NCBI GenBank assembly: GCA_000620945.1
Contig: JHZO01000004.1
Coordinates: 558,001-622,000, forward strand
Direction of reading: 5' to 3'
Origin: [Clostridium] viride DSM 6836
GTDB lineage: Bacteria; Bacillota; Clostridia; Oscillospirales; Oscillospiraceae
Length of the DNA: 64,000 nt
Shown here piece after piece: positions 8,504 to 17,498 of this stretch. Below the pieces are notes generated by a model. It was not told the origin of the DNA. It saw only the letters and a list, made by a program, of their open reading frames with translations, and ran no database searches. Within the stretch, counting starts at the first letter, position 1, and each line of letters opens with the position of its first letter. A program made the position numbers and the translations under genes.

Positions 8504-9778
8504 TTGGAGACTCAAAAAATCATTCAAGTGGAGGACAAGGTTCCATTCAATCTGTTCGTACCACTATCCATTCAGCACATGTTTGCGATGTTCGGTGCAT
8601 CCGTACTCGTACCATTCCTGTTCCAGATCAACCCGGCCGTCGTTCTCTTTATGAACGGCATCGGAACGCTTCTCTTTATCTTAATCACAAAGGGAAAAGC
8701 ACCGGCCTATCTTGGCTCAAGCTTTGCGTTTCTTGCACCGGCAGGATTGGTCATTTCTAAGTGGGGTTATGCCGATGCATTGGGCGGCTTTATCGCCGTG
8801 GGCCTTGGACTGTGTATCCTTTCGCTGATTGTATTTAAATTCGGGATTAAATGGATTGATGTGGTTCTTCCGGCCGCAGCCATGGGCCCTGTGGTGGCGC
8901 TCATTGGCCTGGAACTGGCCGGAACCGCTGCTTCGACGGCGGGCATGATCCCCAGCGATAACGCACCCATCCAGACCAATCACCTGATTGTGTTCCTGGT
9001 CACCTTGGGAGTGGCGGTCTTTGGAAATCTCCTCTTTCGAAAGTTTTTTGCGGTCATTCCGGTACTCATTGCCATCCTGGCAGGATATGTTACGGCACTC
9101 ATGACCAACGTCATTACCAAGGCGGATTTGACAGCGGCTCTTCAGACGGATTTCTTTACCATTCCCAACTTCTCAGCACCTCACTTTAACTTGGAAGCGA
9201 TTATCATGATTATACCGGTAATTTTGGTGCTTGCTTCGGAGCACATTGGACACCAGATCGTCACCAGTACGATCATCGAGCGTGACTTATTGAAAACCCC
9301 CGGTTTACATCGTTCCTTGTTTGCCGACGGTCTTTCAACCATGCTCTCTGGCTTTGTTGGTTCCGTTCCGACCACAACATATGGAGAAAACATTGGCGTT
9401 ATGGCTATGACCAAGGTATATTCGGTACGCGTGATCGCTGGTGCGGCCATCCTGTCCATCCTATCCTCCTTCATTGGCCCGCTGGCTGCCCTCATTCAGA
9501 CCATTCCAGGTCCCGTCATCGGTGGCATTTCCTTCCTTCTGTACGGCATGATCGGGGCATCGGGTATCCGCGTCATGGTGGATGGAAAGGTTGATTATGG
9601 CAAGAACCGCAACCTGATTTTGACCTCGGTGGTGTTCGTGACCGGACTTTCTGGCATTGCTCTGAACATTGGGGAGGTTCAATTGAAAGGCATGGTGCTA
9701 GCTTGCATCGTTGGTATGCTTCTCTCTCTTTGTTTCTTTGTTTTTGACCTCCTTGGATGGTCAAACGATAAGAAGTAA
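8504..9778 (+). CDS. uraA: Uracil (or uracil/xanthine) permease
   Basis: A 424-residue nucleobase:cation symporter-2 family protein with about 14 membrane segments. It shows PLSIQHMFAMFGASVLVP at the N-terminus, APAYLGSSFAF in the substrate region and the GLSTMLSGFVGSVPTTTYGENIG motif typical of the UraA/PyrP branch. It should import uracil by proton symport. The start is TTG at 8504 after AGGGGGGATT. It is transcribed away from carB across a 295-bp intergenic region, which suggests joint pyrimidine control; no PyrR-binding hairpin was recognised there. Confidence 0.88.
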   Translation: METQKIIQVEDKVPFNLFVPLSIQHMFAMFGASVLVPFLFQINPAVVLFMNGIGTLLFILITKGKAPAYLGSSFAFLAPAGLVISKWGYADALGGFIAVGLGLCILSLIVFKFGIKWIDVVLPAAAMGPVVALIGLELAGTAASTAGMIPSDNAPIQTNHLIVFLVTLGVAVFGNLLFRKFFAVIPVLIAILAGYVTALMTNVITKADLTAALQTDFFTIPNFSAPHFNLEAIIMIIPVILVLASEHIGHQIVTSTIIERDLLKTPGLHRSLFADGLSTMLSGFVGSVPTTTYGENIGVMAMTKVYSVRVIAGAAILSILSSFIGPLAALIQTIPGPVIGGISFLLYGMIGASGIRVMVDGKVDYGKNRNLILTSVVFVTGLSGIALNIGEVQLKGMVLACIVGMLLSLCFFVFDLLGWSNDKK

Positions 9779-9811
9779 TCGGCACCGATTCCGCGAAAAA
9801 GCGCGAAAAAG

Positions 9812-9846
9812 AATGACATGTGGTCTTTGCCGCATGTCATTTTCTT
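9812..9846 (+). terminator. Terminator after uraA
   Basis: A stem of about 12 bp (9812-9823 with 9830-9841, one T-G wobble) is followed by TTTTCTT. Confidence 0.75.
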
Positions 9847-9997
9847 AATTCAGAGCTTTCAGCAAAATATTTTCATAGAAAAAACCAAAAAGATGCAATA
9901 TTTTGTAGCTATGACTTGCAATTTAGTGCTATACTATGGCAGTGGTTTTTAGGAAACTAAGGTAGCATCGCAAGAGATGTTTGAGGAGGGGTTCAGG

Positions 9998-10462
9998 ATG
10001 AGAAGAAAGGATCGAGAACGCGATCGAGAGTTTGCACTTAGAGTACTAAAAGATTGTGAATATGCGACCTTGTCTACGGTAAATTTGGATGGATCACCCT
10101 ATGGCATCCCCATCTCTCCTGTATTGGTAGACGAAGTAGTCTACTTCCATTGTGCCTTGGAGGGACAAAAGCTGGATAACATTGCACACTCGAATCAAGT
10201 TTGTCTCAGCTGCGTTTGTCACACGAAGCTTATTCCCGAGCACTTTACAACTGAGTTTGAAAGTGCGGTGGCAAAGGGGCGCTGTACCATCGTGACCGAA
10301 GAGGAAGAGAAACTCATGGCCTTGCGATGCATTTGTGAAAAGTATGCACCAAGTAATATGCATGCCTTCGAGCACGCCGTGGCACGTTCTCTGATGCGAA
10401 CCGGCATCTGCAAGATAGAGCTCGAAGAAATTACGGGCAAGAGCAAAAAGATGCCGGAATGA
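9998..10462 (+). CDS. Pyridoxamine 5'-phosphate oxidase-family (NimA-like) flavoprotein
   Basis: The 154-residue product starts MRRKDRERDREFALRVL and has the split-barrel flavin-binding core: YATLSTVNLDGSPYGIPIS, VYFHCALEGQKLDNI, VCLSCV. This is the NimA/PNPOx-like group of small FMN-binding proteins; some members reduce nitroimidazoles, most are uncharacterised. An in-frame ATG at 9977 exists, but the one at 9998 follows AGGAGGGG at good spacing and gives the family-typical MRRKDRE start. A TATACT hexamer near 9932 may be its -10. It ends 46 bp before the start of the GGDEF/EAL gene. Confidence 0.82.
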   Translation: MRRKDRERDREFALRVLKDCEYATLSTVNLDGSPYGIPISPVLVDEVVYFHCALEGQKLDNIAHSNQVCLSCVCHTKLIPEHFTTEFESAVAKGRCTIVTEEEEKLMALRCICEKYAPSNMHAFEHAVARSLMRTGICKIELEEITGKSKKMPE

Positions 10463-10507
10463 TTGATTCCTTATTGCGATACAAAATTCAAGTGGGCAGG
10501 TGCCATT

Positions 10508-13500
10508 ATGTTGGCTAAGAAAACGTTACTGGTTGTAGGAAACAGTGTCGAAAACCAAACAAAGCTGGCTAAGATACTATTAGATGAGTATCGAATTTTG
10601 CCAGCTAAAAATACACAAGAGGCAATCAAACTTCTTAGCCGGAACGCGGGAGCGATACATGCCATTCTATTGGACTTGATCATGCCGGGGGAAGAAGAGG
10701 CTGCGTTTTTTCAAACGCTGCGCAGTGTGGAAACCCTCAAGAATCTTCCAACCATTATTTCTGCGGATTATGGCAGTGAGGAACAGGAATGCAAGGCTCT
10801 TAGCATGGGTGCCTGGGACTACATAACTAAACCCTTTAATGCCTCGGGGTTAAAACTCCGCATCAAGAACGCCATTGCCCGCAGTCAACTCACGGCGGTT
10901 CATCAGCTAAAGTATATGGCGGAGTTCGATACCTTAACCGGCTTATACAATAAAGCAAAGTTTTTTGATAAAACCAGAGAAATGTTGGATTCCATTATCG
11001 GGAAACACTTTGTGTTCATACGATTCGATATCGATCGCTTTCAACTGGTGAACTCCTTTTTCGGAGTGGAAGAAGGGGACCGTCTGCTAAAGTACTTGGC
11101 GAACCAATTTAAAACCTTATTGTCCAAGTACAATCTATGTACCTATGGTCGCATCGAGGCGGATATTTTTGCCTTCTGTGTGGAATACGAGTCCAAGGAC
11201 ATAGTGCGGGACGATCTCAATCAAGTGCACGACATTGTTCGAAACTACAATCTCTCCTTTGATATCGTACCGACGTTTGGTGTTTACTATGTGGATGATG
11301 TCACCCTGCCGGTGAACCTCATGCTAGACCGGGCAACCCTAGCAGCCAAAACCCGCAAAGGGAGCTATATCGAAACCATTGGAGAATATGTTCCTGAAAT
11401 GAGCCTTCGTATCACCCAGGAGCAGGAAATTGTAAACGAAATGGTTTCTGCCCTGGAGCAAGGGCAGTTTGAAATTTACATACAGCCCAAGTACGATTTA
11501 TCCACCAACCTCCCTGCTGGAGGAGAGGCCTTGGTGCGTTGGAATCATCCGGAAAAAGGAATGATTTCTCCTGGCATCTTCATTCCGGTTTTTGAGAAGA
11601 ACGGCTTCATCTCTCGGTTGGATTTTTATGTATGGGAAAAAGTCTGTAAACTGTTTCGGAAGTGGATGGACGAAGGGATCGATCCCCACCCCATTTCCGT
11701 CAACGTTTCGCGTGTCAATTTGTATAACCCGCAAATGGTGGAAAACATTTGTGGCTTGATGGAAAAATACAAGATCCCGCCTAGACTACTTGAGCTGGAG
11801 CTGACCGAAACCGCGTATACCGACAACCCGCTCATTATGAGTTCTGTGGTGGAGCGGCTGCGGGAAAAGGGCTTTGCCGTGCTGATGGATGACTTTGGAT
11901 CCGGCTATTCCTCGCTGAGCATCCTGAAAGACTTCGAAGTTGATACCCTGAAAATAGACATGCACTTCTTGGAGGATTCCAAGATTTTGGGCCGTGGTGA
12001 GAATATCATTGCCTCCATCGTCCGCATGGCCAAGTGGTTGAACATTCCCACCGTAGCGGAGGGTGTTGAAAAAGCAGAACAAATTGAGTTTCTTAGAAGC
12101 ATTAGCTGTGAGTATGTCCAGGGCTATGTGTTTGCTAAACCAATGCCCGTTGCAGAATTTGAGGAGCTGGCACAAAGCAATCAAGAGAAGGATCCACCCA
12201 GTGGGGAGACCTCCAATCTAGATACCCTCTGGGGTGCCATGCCACAAATGGAAGTGCTCTTCTCCCATGCCACCCAAGCCACCTGCTTATACGAGGTAGA
12301 GAACGATCGGATCGAAATTGTGCGAGCCAACCGGGCCTTTCATCGTCTCTTTGGCTTGGATAGCATTGAGATAAACTACCGACCCATTGAGACCATTTTG
12401 CCGGAGTATAAAAGCGACGTGTTGCAGGCATTCCGAAAGAGCATGGATCTACAAGGTTTTGCGGAATGTGATTACCAGGTCAGAAAATCCGTGGATAAGA
12501 TGCTATGGATTAACCTAAAGCTGCAATACCTCAATCGCTTGGGGAACAAGCACATCATTTTTGGTAGCCTGTTCGATGTGACCGCGCAAAAGAACATGGA
12601 AGCAGAACTGAAGAAATATAAAAAGGTGGTCACCGAAGAAACGGTCGAAAGCAACCAAATTATTATAGTCAGCGCTTCGGATGAAGAGCTTTCCCAGTTG
12701 CAATCCATTTTGGCAGAACGCTTTTCCATCCTGACGGCCAAAACGGCCAAAGAGACCCTTGCGCTCCTGCAGGCACACCATTATACCGTGGATCTTATCT
12801 TACTGGATGATGAAATCACACAGGAAGACGAGGATGAGATCATTGAACTCAAAAAAACCTGTGAAGATATTATTAACATTCCTGTGCTAAAAATTGTTCA
12901 ATATACGGATTACGAGCGGCATGCCCATATGCTTTCTCTGGGGATCAACGATCTCATCATTAAACCCTTCCAAGGGGAGGTGTTGATGCGCCGGGTGGAG
13001 AATGTCCTTTCCGCCAAATGGCGCTTGCGCGAAATTCTCAAGGAATATGAAAGCGCGTTGGAGCAAGCACAGGTGGATCCGCTTACGAAAGTGGTCAATC
13101 GGGTGAGTGCAGAGAAAAAGATTAGCTCCACGCTGTCTCTTCAGTCCGAACAGATGCATGCCTTGATGATGATTGATTTGGACAACCTAAAAAAGGTGAA
13201 TGATACCTATGGGCATCAATATGGGGATTCCATGCTGGTTCAAGTGGCGGCCAAGCTTAAGGAGTTCTTTCGTAAGGGTGATATCGTCTGCCGTATGGGT
13301 GGCGATGAATTTTGCGTCTTTTTGGAAAATGTCAGCTCCAAGGAGCAAGTGTTGGAGAAGGGAAGTAAGCTCGGGCAGCAGATTCATCTCCTAGAAGTGG
13401 GGGAGGAGCGCTTGGCCCCTTCCTGTTCCATTGGAATTGCGGTCACCGATGCAGAGGCTGTGACCTTTGAGGACTTATACCGGAATGCAGATTTGGCGCT

Positions 13501-13927
13501 GTACGAATCCAAGTATCGAGGCAAAAACACCATTACCTTGTATGGGTATGAGCACCAGATTCAGTTAGAAGACATTGAACGTTTGCTGGAGAAGGACTGG
13601 CTCTTAGATGAGTTAGAAGATGCCATTTTCCTCATTGACCCCACAAACCATGCCCTGCGCTATGTCAGCCAAGCTGGCCTGCAGTTCTGCCAAGCGGATC
13701 ACTATCAGGGGAGCACCTGTTATGAACTGATCTATGGTCGCTCGGAGCCTTGCACAAACTGTGTGCAGCATGCTTTATCCGATCAAGCATTTTATTCCTG
13801 GACTTCACAAAGCGATTCCTTACAGAAACGCTTTTCATCCAAGGATAAATTCATCCACGTACATGGGCGAAAACTGCATTTGCGTGTCTTGTCGCAAGAG
13901 CATGACCAAGGGGAAGAACCGGGATAA
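10508..13927 (+). CDS. Multidomain REC/GGDEF/EAL cyclic-di-GMP signalling protein
   Basis: About 1139 residues. In order: a receiver domain (about 1-125, phosphoacceptor in AILLDLIMP), a degenerate GGDEF (about 135-300, the motif reads RIEADIF), an EAL phosphodiesterase domain (about 315-560) with GGEALVRW, ELTETAY, DDFGSGYSS, DTLKID and VQGY intact, a PAS region (about 590-700), a second receiver (DLILLDDEI), a GGDEF domain with intact GGDEF preceded by RKGD, an inhibitory I-site pattern, and a C-terminal PAS-like domain with CYELIYGRSEPCTNC. It should both make and break c-di-GMP under control of phosphorylation and a cysteine-containing sensor. ATG 10508 is preferred over an upstream TTG; its ribosome binding site is weak. 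Confidence 0.88.
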   Translation: MLAKKTLLVVGNSVENQTKLAKILLDEYRILPAKNTQEAIKLLSRNAGAIHAILLDLIMPGEEEAAFFQTLRSVETLKNLPTIISADYGSEEQECKALSMGAWDYITKPFNASGLKLRIKNAIARSQLTAVHQLKYMAEFDTLTGLYNKAKFFDKTREMLDSIIGKHFVFIRFDIDRFQLVNSFFGVEEGDRLLKYLANQFKTLLSKYNLCTYGRIEADIFAFCVEYESKDIVRDDLNQVHDIVRNYNLSFDIVPTFGVYYVDDVTLPVNLMLDRATLAAKTRKGSYIETIGEYVPEMSLRITQEQEIVNEMVSALEQGQFEIYIQPKYDLSTNLPAGGEALVRWNHPEKGMISPGIFIPVFEKNGFISRLDFYVWEKVCKLFRKWMDEGIDPHPISVNVSRVNLYNPQMVENICGLMEKYKIPPRLLELELTETAYTDNPLIMSSVVERLREKGFAVLMDDFGSGYSSLSILKDFEVDTLKIDMHFLEDSKILGRGENIIASIVRMAKWLNIPTVAEGVEKAEQIEFLRSISCEYVQGYVFAKPMPVAEFEELAQSNQEKDPPSGETSNLDTLWGAMPQMEVLFSHATQATCLYEVENDRIEIVRANRAFHRLFGLDSIEINYRPIETILPEYKSDVLQAFRKSMDLQGFAECDYQVRKSVDKMLWINLKLQYLNRLGNKHIIFGSLFDVTAQKNMEAELKKYKKVVTEETVESNQIIIVSASDEELSQLQSILAERFSILTAKTAKETLALLQAHHYTVDLILLDDEITQEDEDEIIELKKTCEDIINIPVLKIVQYTDYERHAHMLSLGINDLIIKPFQGEVLMRRVENVLSAKWRLREILKEYESALEQAQVDPLTKVVNRVSAEKKISSTLSLQSEQMHALMMIDLDNLKKVNDTYGHQYGDSMLVQVAAKLKEFFRKGDIVCRMGGDEFCVFLENVSSKEQVLEKGSKLGQQIHLLEVGEERLAPSCSIGIAVTDAEAVTFEDLYRNADLALYESKYRGKNTITLYGYEHQIQLEDIERLLEKDWLLDELEDAIFLIDPTNHALRYVSQAGLQFCQADHYQGSTCYELIYGRSEPCTNCVQHALSDQAFYSWTSQSDSLQKRFSSKDKFIHVHGRKLHLRVLSQEHDQGEEPG

Positions 13928-13955
13928 ACGAGGACCTTTGGACGACGACTCATGC

Positions 13956-13984
13956 TAGACAAGCGGGGCACTCTATGGTATAGT
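13956..13984 (+). promoter_or_regulatory. Promoter of the thiamine-precursor operon
   Basis: TAGACA (13956-13961), 17 bp, TATAGT (13979-13984), about 35 bp upstream of the TPP aptamer. Confidence 0.55.
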
Positions 13985-14018
13985 AAGCACGTGCAAGATT
14001 AATTTCATAAGAAAGTAA

Positions 14019-14113
14019 GACGGGGGAGGTCCTTGGACCTGAGAGGAAGTTTGACTTCGACCCTTAGGGCGTTTGCCCCACACCTGACGCGGATCATGCC
14101 GCCGGAGGGAGTC
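14019..14113 (+). ncRNA. TPP (THI-box) riboswitch
   Basis: The conserved thi-box elements are in order: GGGGGAGGTCC, CTGAGAGGAAG, GACCCTTAG, CACCTGACGCGGATCATGCC and CGGAGGGAGTC. The aptamer binds thiamine pyrophosphate. A strong terminator 20 bp downstream (14135-14170) makes this a transcriptional OFF switch for the transporter operon that follows. Confidence 0.93.
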
Positions 14114-14134
14114 ATATTTGCTGACAGTTTCGTT

Positions 14135-14170
14135 AGGCTGCAATCAAATATGGTTGCAGTCTTTTCTTTT
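14135..14170 (+). terminator. Riboswitch-controlled terminator
   Basis: An 11-bp stem (14135-14145 with 14152-14162, two wobbles) plus TTTCTTTT lies between the TPP aptamer and the first gene; it is the expression platform. Confidence 0.8.
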
Positions 14171-14189
14171 TGGTGGAAAGGAGGTTACG

Positions 14190-14963
14190 ATGAAACAAGA
14201 GACAGGGTTTTCCAAGGGCTTACCCATCCTCTTCGTAGGGATTCTAGTGGGGATCTGGGAACTACTTGTCCGTTGGACACATACTCCACTATACATTTTG
14301 CCCAGTCCATCCAAGGTGCTCATTCGCTTTGTATCTGACCTGCCAACGCTCGTACAGCATGCCAAGGTGACGCTGTTGGAAACCATACTGGGTCTTGTCC
14401 TAGCTACGGCCCTTGCCTTTGTGATTGCCATTTTCATGGATGTTTGTCCCACGCTGCGAAAGGCCTTGTATCCGATTCTAATCGCGACACAGACCATACC
14501 GGTGATCGTTCTGGCTCCCATCTTTATCATATATTTGGGATTCGGACTAGCACCCAAAGTCCTGACGGTTGTGCTAATGTGCTTTTTTCCGATTACCATA
14601 CCCTTTGCCGATGCGCTTGCAGAGCAGGATTCCCGAAGAGAGAATCTGCTGCGTTCTATGGGCGCTCCACGGTGGAAGCTGTATACCTTGGTTAAGATTC
14701 CGGGTTCCTTGCCTGCGTTTTTTTCCGGGTTAAAGCTGGCAGCAACGTACAGCATTTCGGGTGCGGTAGTCGGAGAGTGGCTCTCGTCCAACTCGGGTCT
14801 TGGCTATTATATGCTTCGAGTCAAAAATGGCTATATGTTGGATAAAGTATTTGCCAGTGTGCTCATGGTGGCTCTGCTCTCATTTCTCATGACGATGGTG
14901 GTGACGCTGCTTGCACAACGCATGATCAAACCCCCAAGAAGAAAAAGGAGGAAATTATCGTGA
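14190..14963 (+). CDS. thiX: Thiamine-precursor ABC transporter permease
   Basis: A 257-residue BPD_transp_1-type permease with about six membrane segments (ILFVGILVGIWELLV, LLETILGLVLATALAFVIAI, ILIATQTIPVIVLAPIFIIYLGF) and the EAA loop (ENLLRSMGAPRWKLYTLVKIPGSLP) that contacts the ATPase. The ATG at 14190 has AAAGGAGG 6 bp upstream; an upstream in-frame start overlaps the terminator stem. The TPP riboswitch and the NMT1/THI5-type binding protein next to it point to uptake of a pyrimidine precursor such as formylaminopyrimidine or HMP (ThiXYZ type). It overlaps the next gene by 4 bp. Confidence 0.87.
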   Translation: MKQETGFSKGLPILFVGILVGIWELLVRWTHTPLYILPSPSKVLIRFVSDLPTLVQHAKVTLLETILGLVLATALAFVIAIFMDVCPTLRKALYPILIATQTIPVIVLAPIFIIYLGFGLAPKVLTVVLMCFFPITIPFADALAEQDSRRENLLRSMGAPRWKLYTLVKIPGSLPAFFSGLKLAATYSISGAVVGEWLSSNSGLGYYMLRVKNGYMLDKVFASVLMVALLSFLMTMVVTLLAQRMIKPPRRKRRKLS

Positions 14964-15952
14964 AAAAAGGAATTCTCATGTTAGCCTTATGTATCGCCTT
15001 TATGTTGGCAGGCTGTCAGGGTGGAAAGACGGCCCAGCCACAGCAGGACGGACTGGAAAAGGTGACCTTAGTGCTGGACTATGTTCCAAACACCAACCAC
15101 ACCGGATTCTATGTGGCACAGGAAAAGGGTTACTTTGCAGAGGAAGGATTAACCGTCGATATTGTGGAACCGGCGGATGGTGCGGTCACCAGCTTGATTG
15201 CCGCGGGGAAGGGTGATTTTGGCATCAGTTATCAGGAAGATGTTACCTACGCTCGCACCGCAGAAGAACCCCTTCCCATCAAAGCCATTGCTACCATCAT
15301 TCAGCACAATACCTCCGGCTTTGCTTCCTATCGGGAGAAGAACATCACAAGACCCAGTGACTTTGAAGGTAAGGTCTATGCCGGGTGGGGCTCTCCCTCG
15401 GAAGAGGCTGTCATTAAAGCGGTGATGACGGCGGATGGGGCAGATTTTAGTAAGCTCAGTCTCCTTACCTCGGACGGGAGCAGCTATGCTTCCCTCAAGG
15501 ACAAGGTGGATATCATGTGGTTTTTTTGGGCGTGGGATGGCATCGCATCCCAACGGGATGGCTTGCCGGTCAACTACATTGAGTTAAGAAGTTTGGACCA
15601 GCGATTAGATTACTACACGCCCGTCGTCATCGCCAAGGACGATACCCTCCGAGATCGTGGGGAATTGACGAAGAAATTCCTCAGAGCCGCATCCAAAGGG
15701 TATCAATTCTGCATGGACCATCCAGAGGAGGCAGCGCAGATACTCTCCAAGCACGTGTCGGAGTATGATGTGGCGATGTTGACCGAGTCTCAGCAATACC
15801 TGGCAAGCAAGTACAGCGAAGGCGCTACCCGTTGGGGAGAAATGAAAGACTCGGTCTGGGCAAATTACACGGACTTTATGGTGGAGTATGGTTTGATTCA
15901 GGAAGCCATTGCACCCGAAGAGTGCTATACCAACGAATTTTTGCCAGAGTAA
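14960..15952 (+). CDS. thiY: Thiamine-precursor substrate-binding lipoprotein (NMT1/THI5-like)
   Basis: A 330-residue lipoprotein with signal peptide and lipobox LAGC (Cys19). The mature part shows the NMT1/THI5 pattern: KVTLVLDYVPNTNHTGFYVAQEKGYF, then DFGISYQEDV and the IMWFFWAWDG region. Homologues bind pyrimidine intermediates of thiamine synthesis outside the membrane and pass them to the permease. The start is GTG, overlapping the permease stop (GTGA), after AAAGGAGGAAA. It belongs to the TPP-riboswitch operon. The exact ligand cannot be told from the sequence. Confidence 0.88.
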   Translation: MKKGILMLALCIAFMLAGCQGGKTAQPQQDGLEKVTLVLDYVPNTNHTGFYVAQEKGYFAEEGLTVDIVEPADGAVTSLIAAGKGDFGISYQEDVTYARTAEEPLPIKAIATIIQHNTSGFASYREKNITRPSDFEGKVYAGWGSPSEEAVIKAVMTADGADFSKLSLLTSDGSSYASLKDKVDIMWFFWAWDGIASQRDGLPVNYIELRSLDQRLDYYTPVVIAKDDTLRDRGELTKKFLRAASKGYQFCMDHPEEAAQILSKHVSEYDVAMLTESQQYLASKYSEGATRWGEMKDSVWANYTDFMVEYGLIQEAIAPEECYTNEFLPE

Positions 15953-15973
15953 GATTGCTTGGAAGGGAACGTT

Positions 15974-16711
15974 ATGGGAAAGCTGCTTCTGGAAGACATC
16001 AGCATTGCCTATGGGGGAGAGCGTGTCCTACAGGACTGTTCCTTTTCCGTAGAAAAGGGGGAATTTGTTTCTATCGTGGGTCCATCGGGCTGCGGTAAGT
16101 CAAGTTTGCTGTCTGTCATCGCTGGAACGCTGGCGGCCGAGAGTGGAAGTGTTTGGCTGGATGGGAAACGCGTCTGCGGAATTTCCACTGACGTGACTCT
16201 CATGCCCCAGGATGATCTGCTTCTTCCTTGGCTTACGGTTCTGGATAATGTATGTCTGTATGGGAAGATCCACGGCGGGTTACAGAAGCTTCGAGCCGAT
16301 GCCATGAAAAACCTCCAAACCTTTGGTCTTTCTGGCTATGAAACTCGTTATCCCCAGGAGCTATCCGGTGGTATGCGGCAACGAGCGGCTTTCCTGCGAA
16401 GTGCCTTGTGCCCCTCGGATCTTCTTCTCTTGGATGAACCATTTGCCTCCCTGGATGTGATTACCCGGGAAGAGATGCAGGATTGGCTGCTTCATTTGCG
16501 GCAACGGCTGGGGAGAACTGTGCTCCTCGTCACACACGATATTGACGAAGCCATGTATCTCTCGGATCGTGTGCTCGTGTTGGCAGGCCGACCGGCGAAG
16601 ATTCGCGCCGAGTTTATTGTGAAAGAGGAAACACGAAATCGAAGCTGGCTCATGGAGCAGACCCAGCAAAAACGAGACATCTACGCGGCACTGAAAGGGG
16701 AACTCGAGTGA
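15974..16711 (+). CDS. thiZ: Thiamine-precursor ABC transporter ATPase
   Basis: A 245-residue ABC ATPase with Walker A GPSGCGKSS, Q-loop MPQDD, signature LSGGMRQR, Walker B LLLLDEPF and the switch histidine in THD. It is of the nitrate/sulfonate/thiamine-precursor (SsuB-like) class and powers the permease encoded two genes upstream. ATG 15974 follows GGAAGGGAACG; an in-frame TTG at 15959 is less likely. It overlaps the TatD-like gene by 4 bp (GTGA). Confidence 0.9.
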   Translation: MGKLLLEDISIAYGGERVLQDCSFSVEKGEFVSIVGPSGCGKSSLLSVIAGTLAAESGSVWLDGKRVCGISTDVTLMPQDDLLLPWLTVLDNVCLYGKIHGGLQKLRADAMKNLQTFGLSGYETRYPQELSGGMRQRAAFLRSALCPSDLLLLDEPFASLDVITREEMQDWLLHLRQRLGRTVLLVTHDIDEAMYLSDRVLVLAGRPAKIRAEFIVKEETRNRSWLMEQTQQKRDIYAALKGELE

Positions 16712-17427
16712 GCTTGTTTGATGCCCATACGCATCTGGGGAGAACTTCCGATCCTCCCCGTGCGCAAGGATTCTATCAGCTTGCGGTGGCCTCCACTCCC
16801 GAAGATTGCGCCTTCTTGGAAGGGCTGGCAAGGCAGGATCCCAAAATTTACTTTGCCTGTGGAATTCATCCTTGGTACAGTGCAGATCTCTCGGTGGAAT
16901 CCTTGGGGCCTTGGTTGTCTTGCTGCCATGCCATTGGAGAGATCGGTATGGATTCCGTTTGGTGCAATGTGGATGTAGAGGTACAGCGTCAGGTGTTTCG
17001 AACGCAGTTAGCCCTGGCGGAGGCATGGCATAAACCAATTGTGCTGCATACCAAGGGGTGCGAACGAGAGGTTCTGGAGGAGCTGGAAGGCTTTTCGCAA
17101 GGGATGCTGGTACATTGGTATTCCAGTCCGGATTATCTCATGAACTATCTCAAAAAGGGCTGCTACTTTACCGTCGGTCCGGATCTATCCCAAAATCCAG
17201 CCGTGCAAGCCTTGGTGGATACGGTTCCATTGGAAAAGCTGATGCTGGAAAGTGACGGAGCAGGGGGCCTTTCCTGGGCGCTGGGGCGTGAAGTTCACCC
17301 TGAGGAAATTCCCTCCTTTCTAAGGAAGCAAGTTCTGCTGATTGCGGAACGAAAGGGATTAGAACCCAGGCAAGTATCGGAGACTCTCTATTCCAATGCG
17401 ATGAGATTTGTGAAGCATGTTCCCTAG
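16708..17427 (+). CDS. TatD-family metal-dependent hydrolase
   Basis: A 239-residue TIM-barrel amidohydrolase-fold protein. Metal ligands of the TatD family are visible: FDAHTHLG (HxH), GEIGMD (bridging Glu), VLHTKG and LVHWYSS (histidines) and ESDGAGG (Asp). TatD proteins are usually described as nucleases, but the fold also covers hydrolases of small amides. The GTG start overlaps the ATPase stop, so it is translationally coupled in a TPP-controlled operon. This suggests a role in processing the imported thiamine precursor; that is inference from context only. Confidence 0.8.
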   Translation: MSLFDAHTHLGRTSDPPRAQGFYQLAVASTPEDCAFLEGLARQDPKIYFACGIHPWYSADLSVESLGPWLSCCHAIGEIGMDSVWCNVDVEVQRQVFRTQLALAEAWHKPIVLHTKGCEREVLEELEGFSQGMLVHWYSSPDYLMNYLKKGCYFTVGPDLSQNPAVQALVDTVPLEKLMLESDGAGGLSWALGREVHPEEIPSFLRKQVLLIAERKGLEPRQVSETLYSNAMRFVKHVP

Positions 17428-17459
17428 GGAATGCTTCTATGGTGTATTTTGGTGGAATT

Positions 17460-17498
17460 AAGGTGGCATCCCAAATCAAGCGGGATGCCACCTTGTTT
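17460..17498. terminator. Terminator between the converging TatD-like gene and trpA
   Basis: A perfect 13-bp stem (17460-17472 with 17482-17494) followed by TGTTT lies between the two stop codons and can serve both directions. Confidence 0.85.

Noticed and set aside
14144-14791. 215-codon minus-strand frame over the permease gene
   Set aside because: A shadow of thiX with no ribosome binding site; the plus-strand product is a clear permease.
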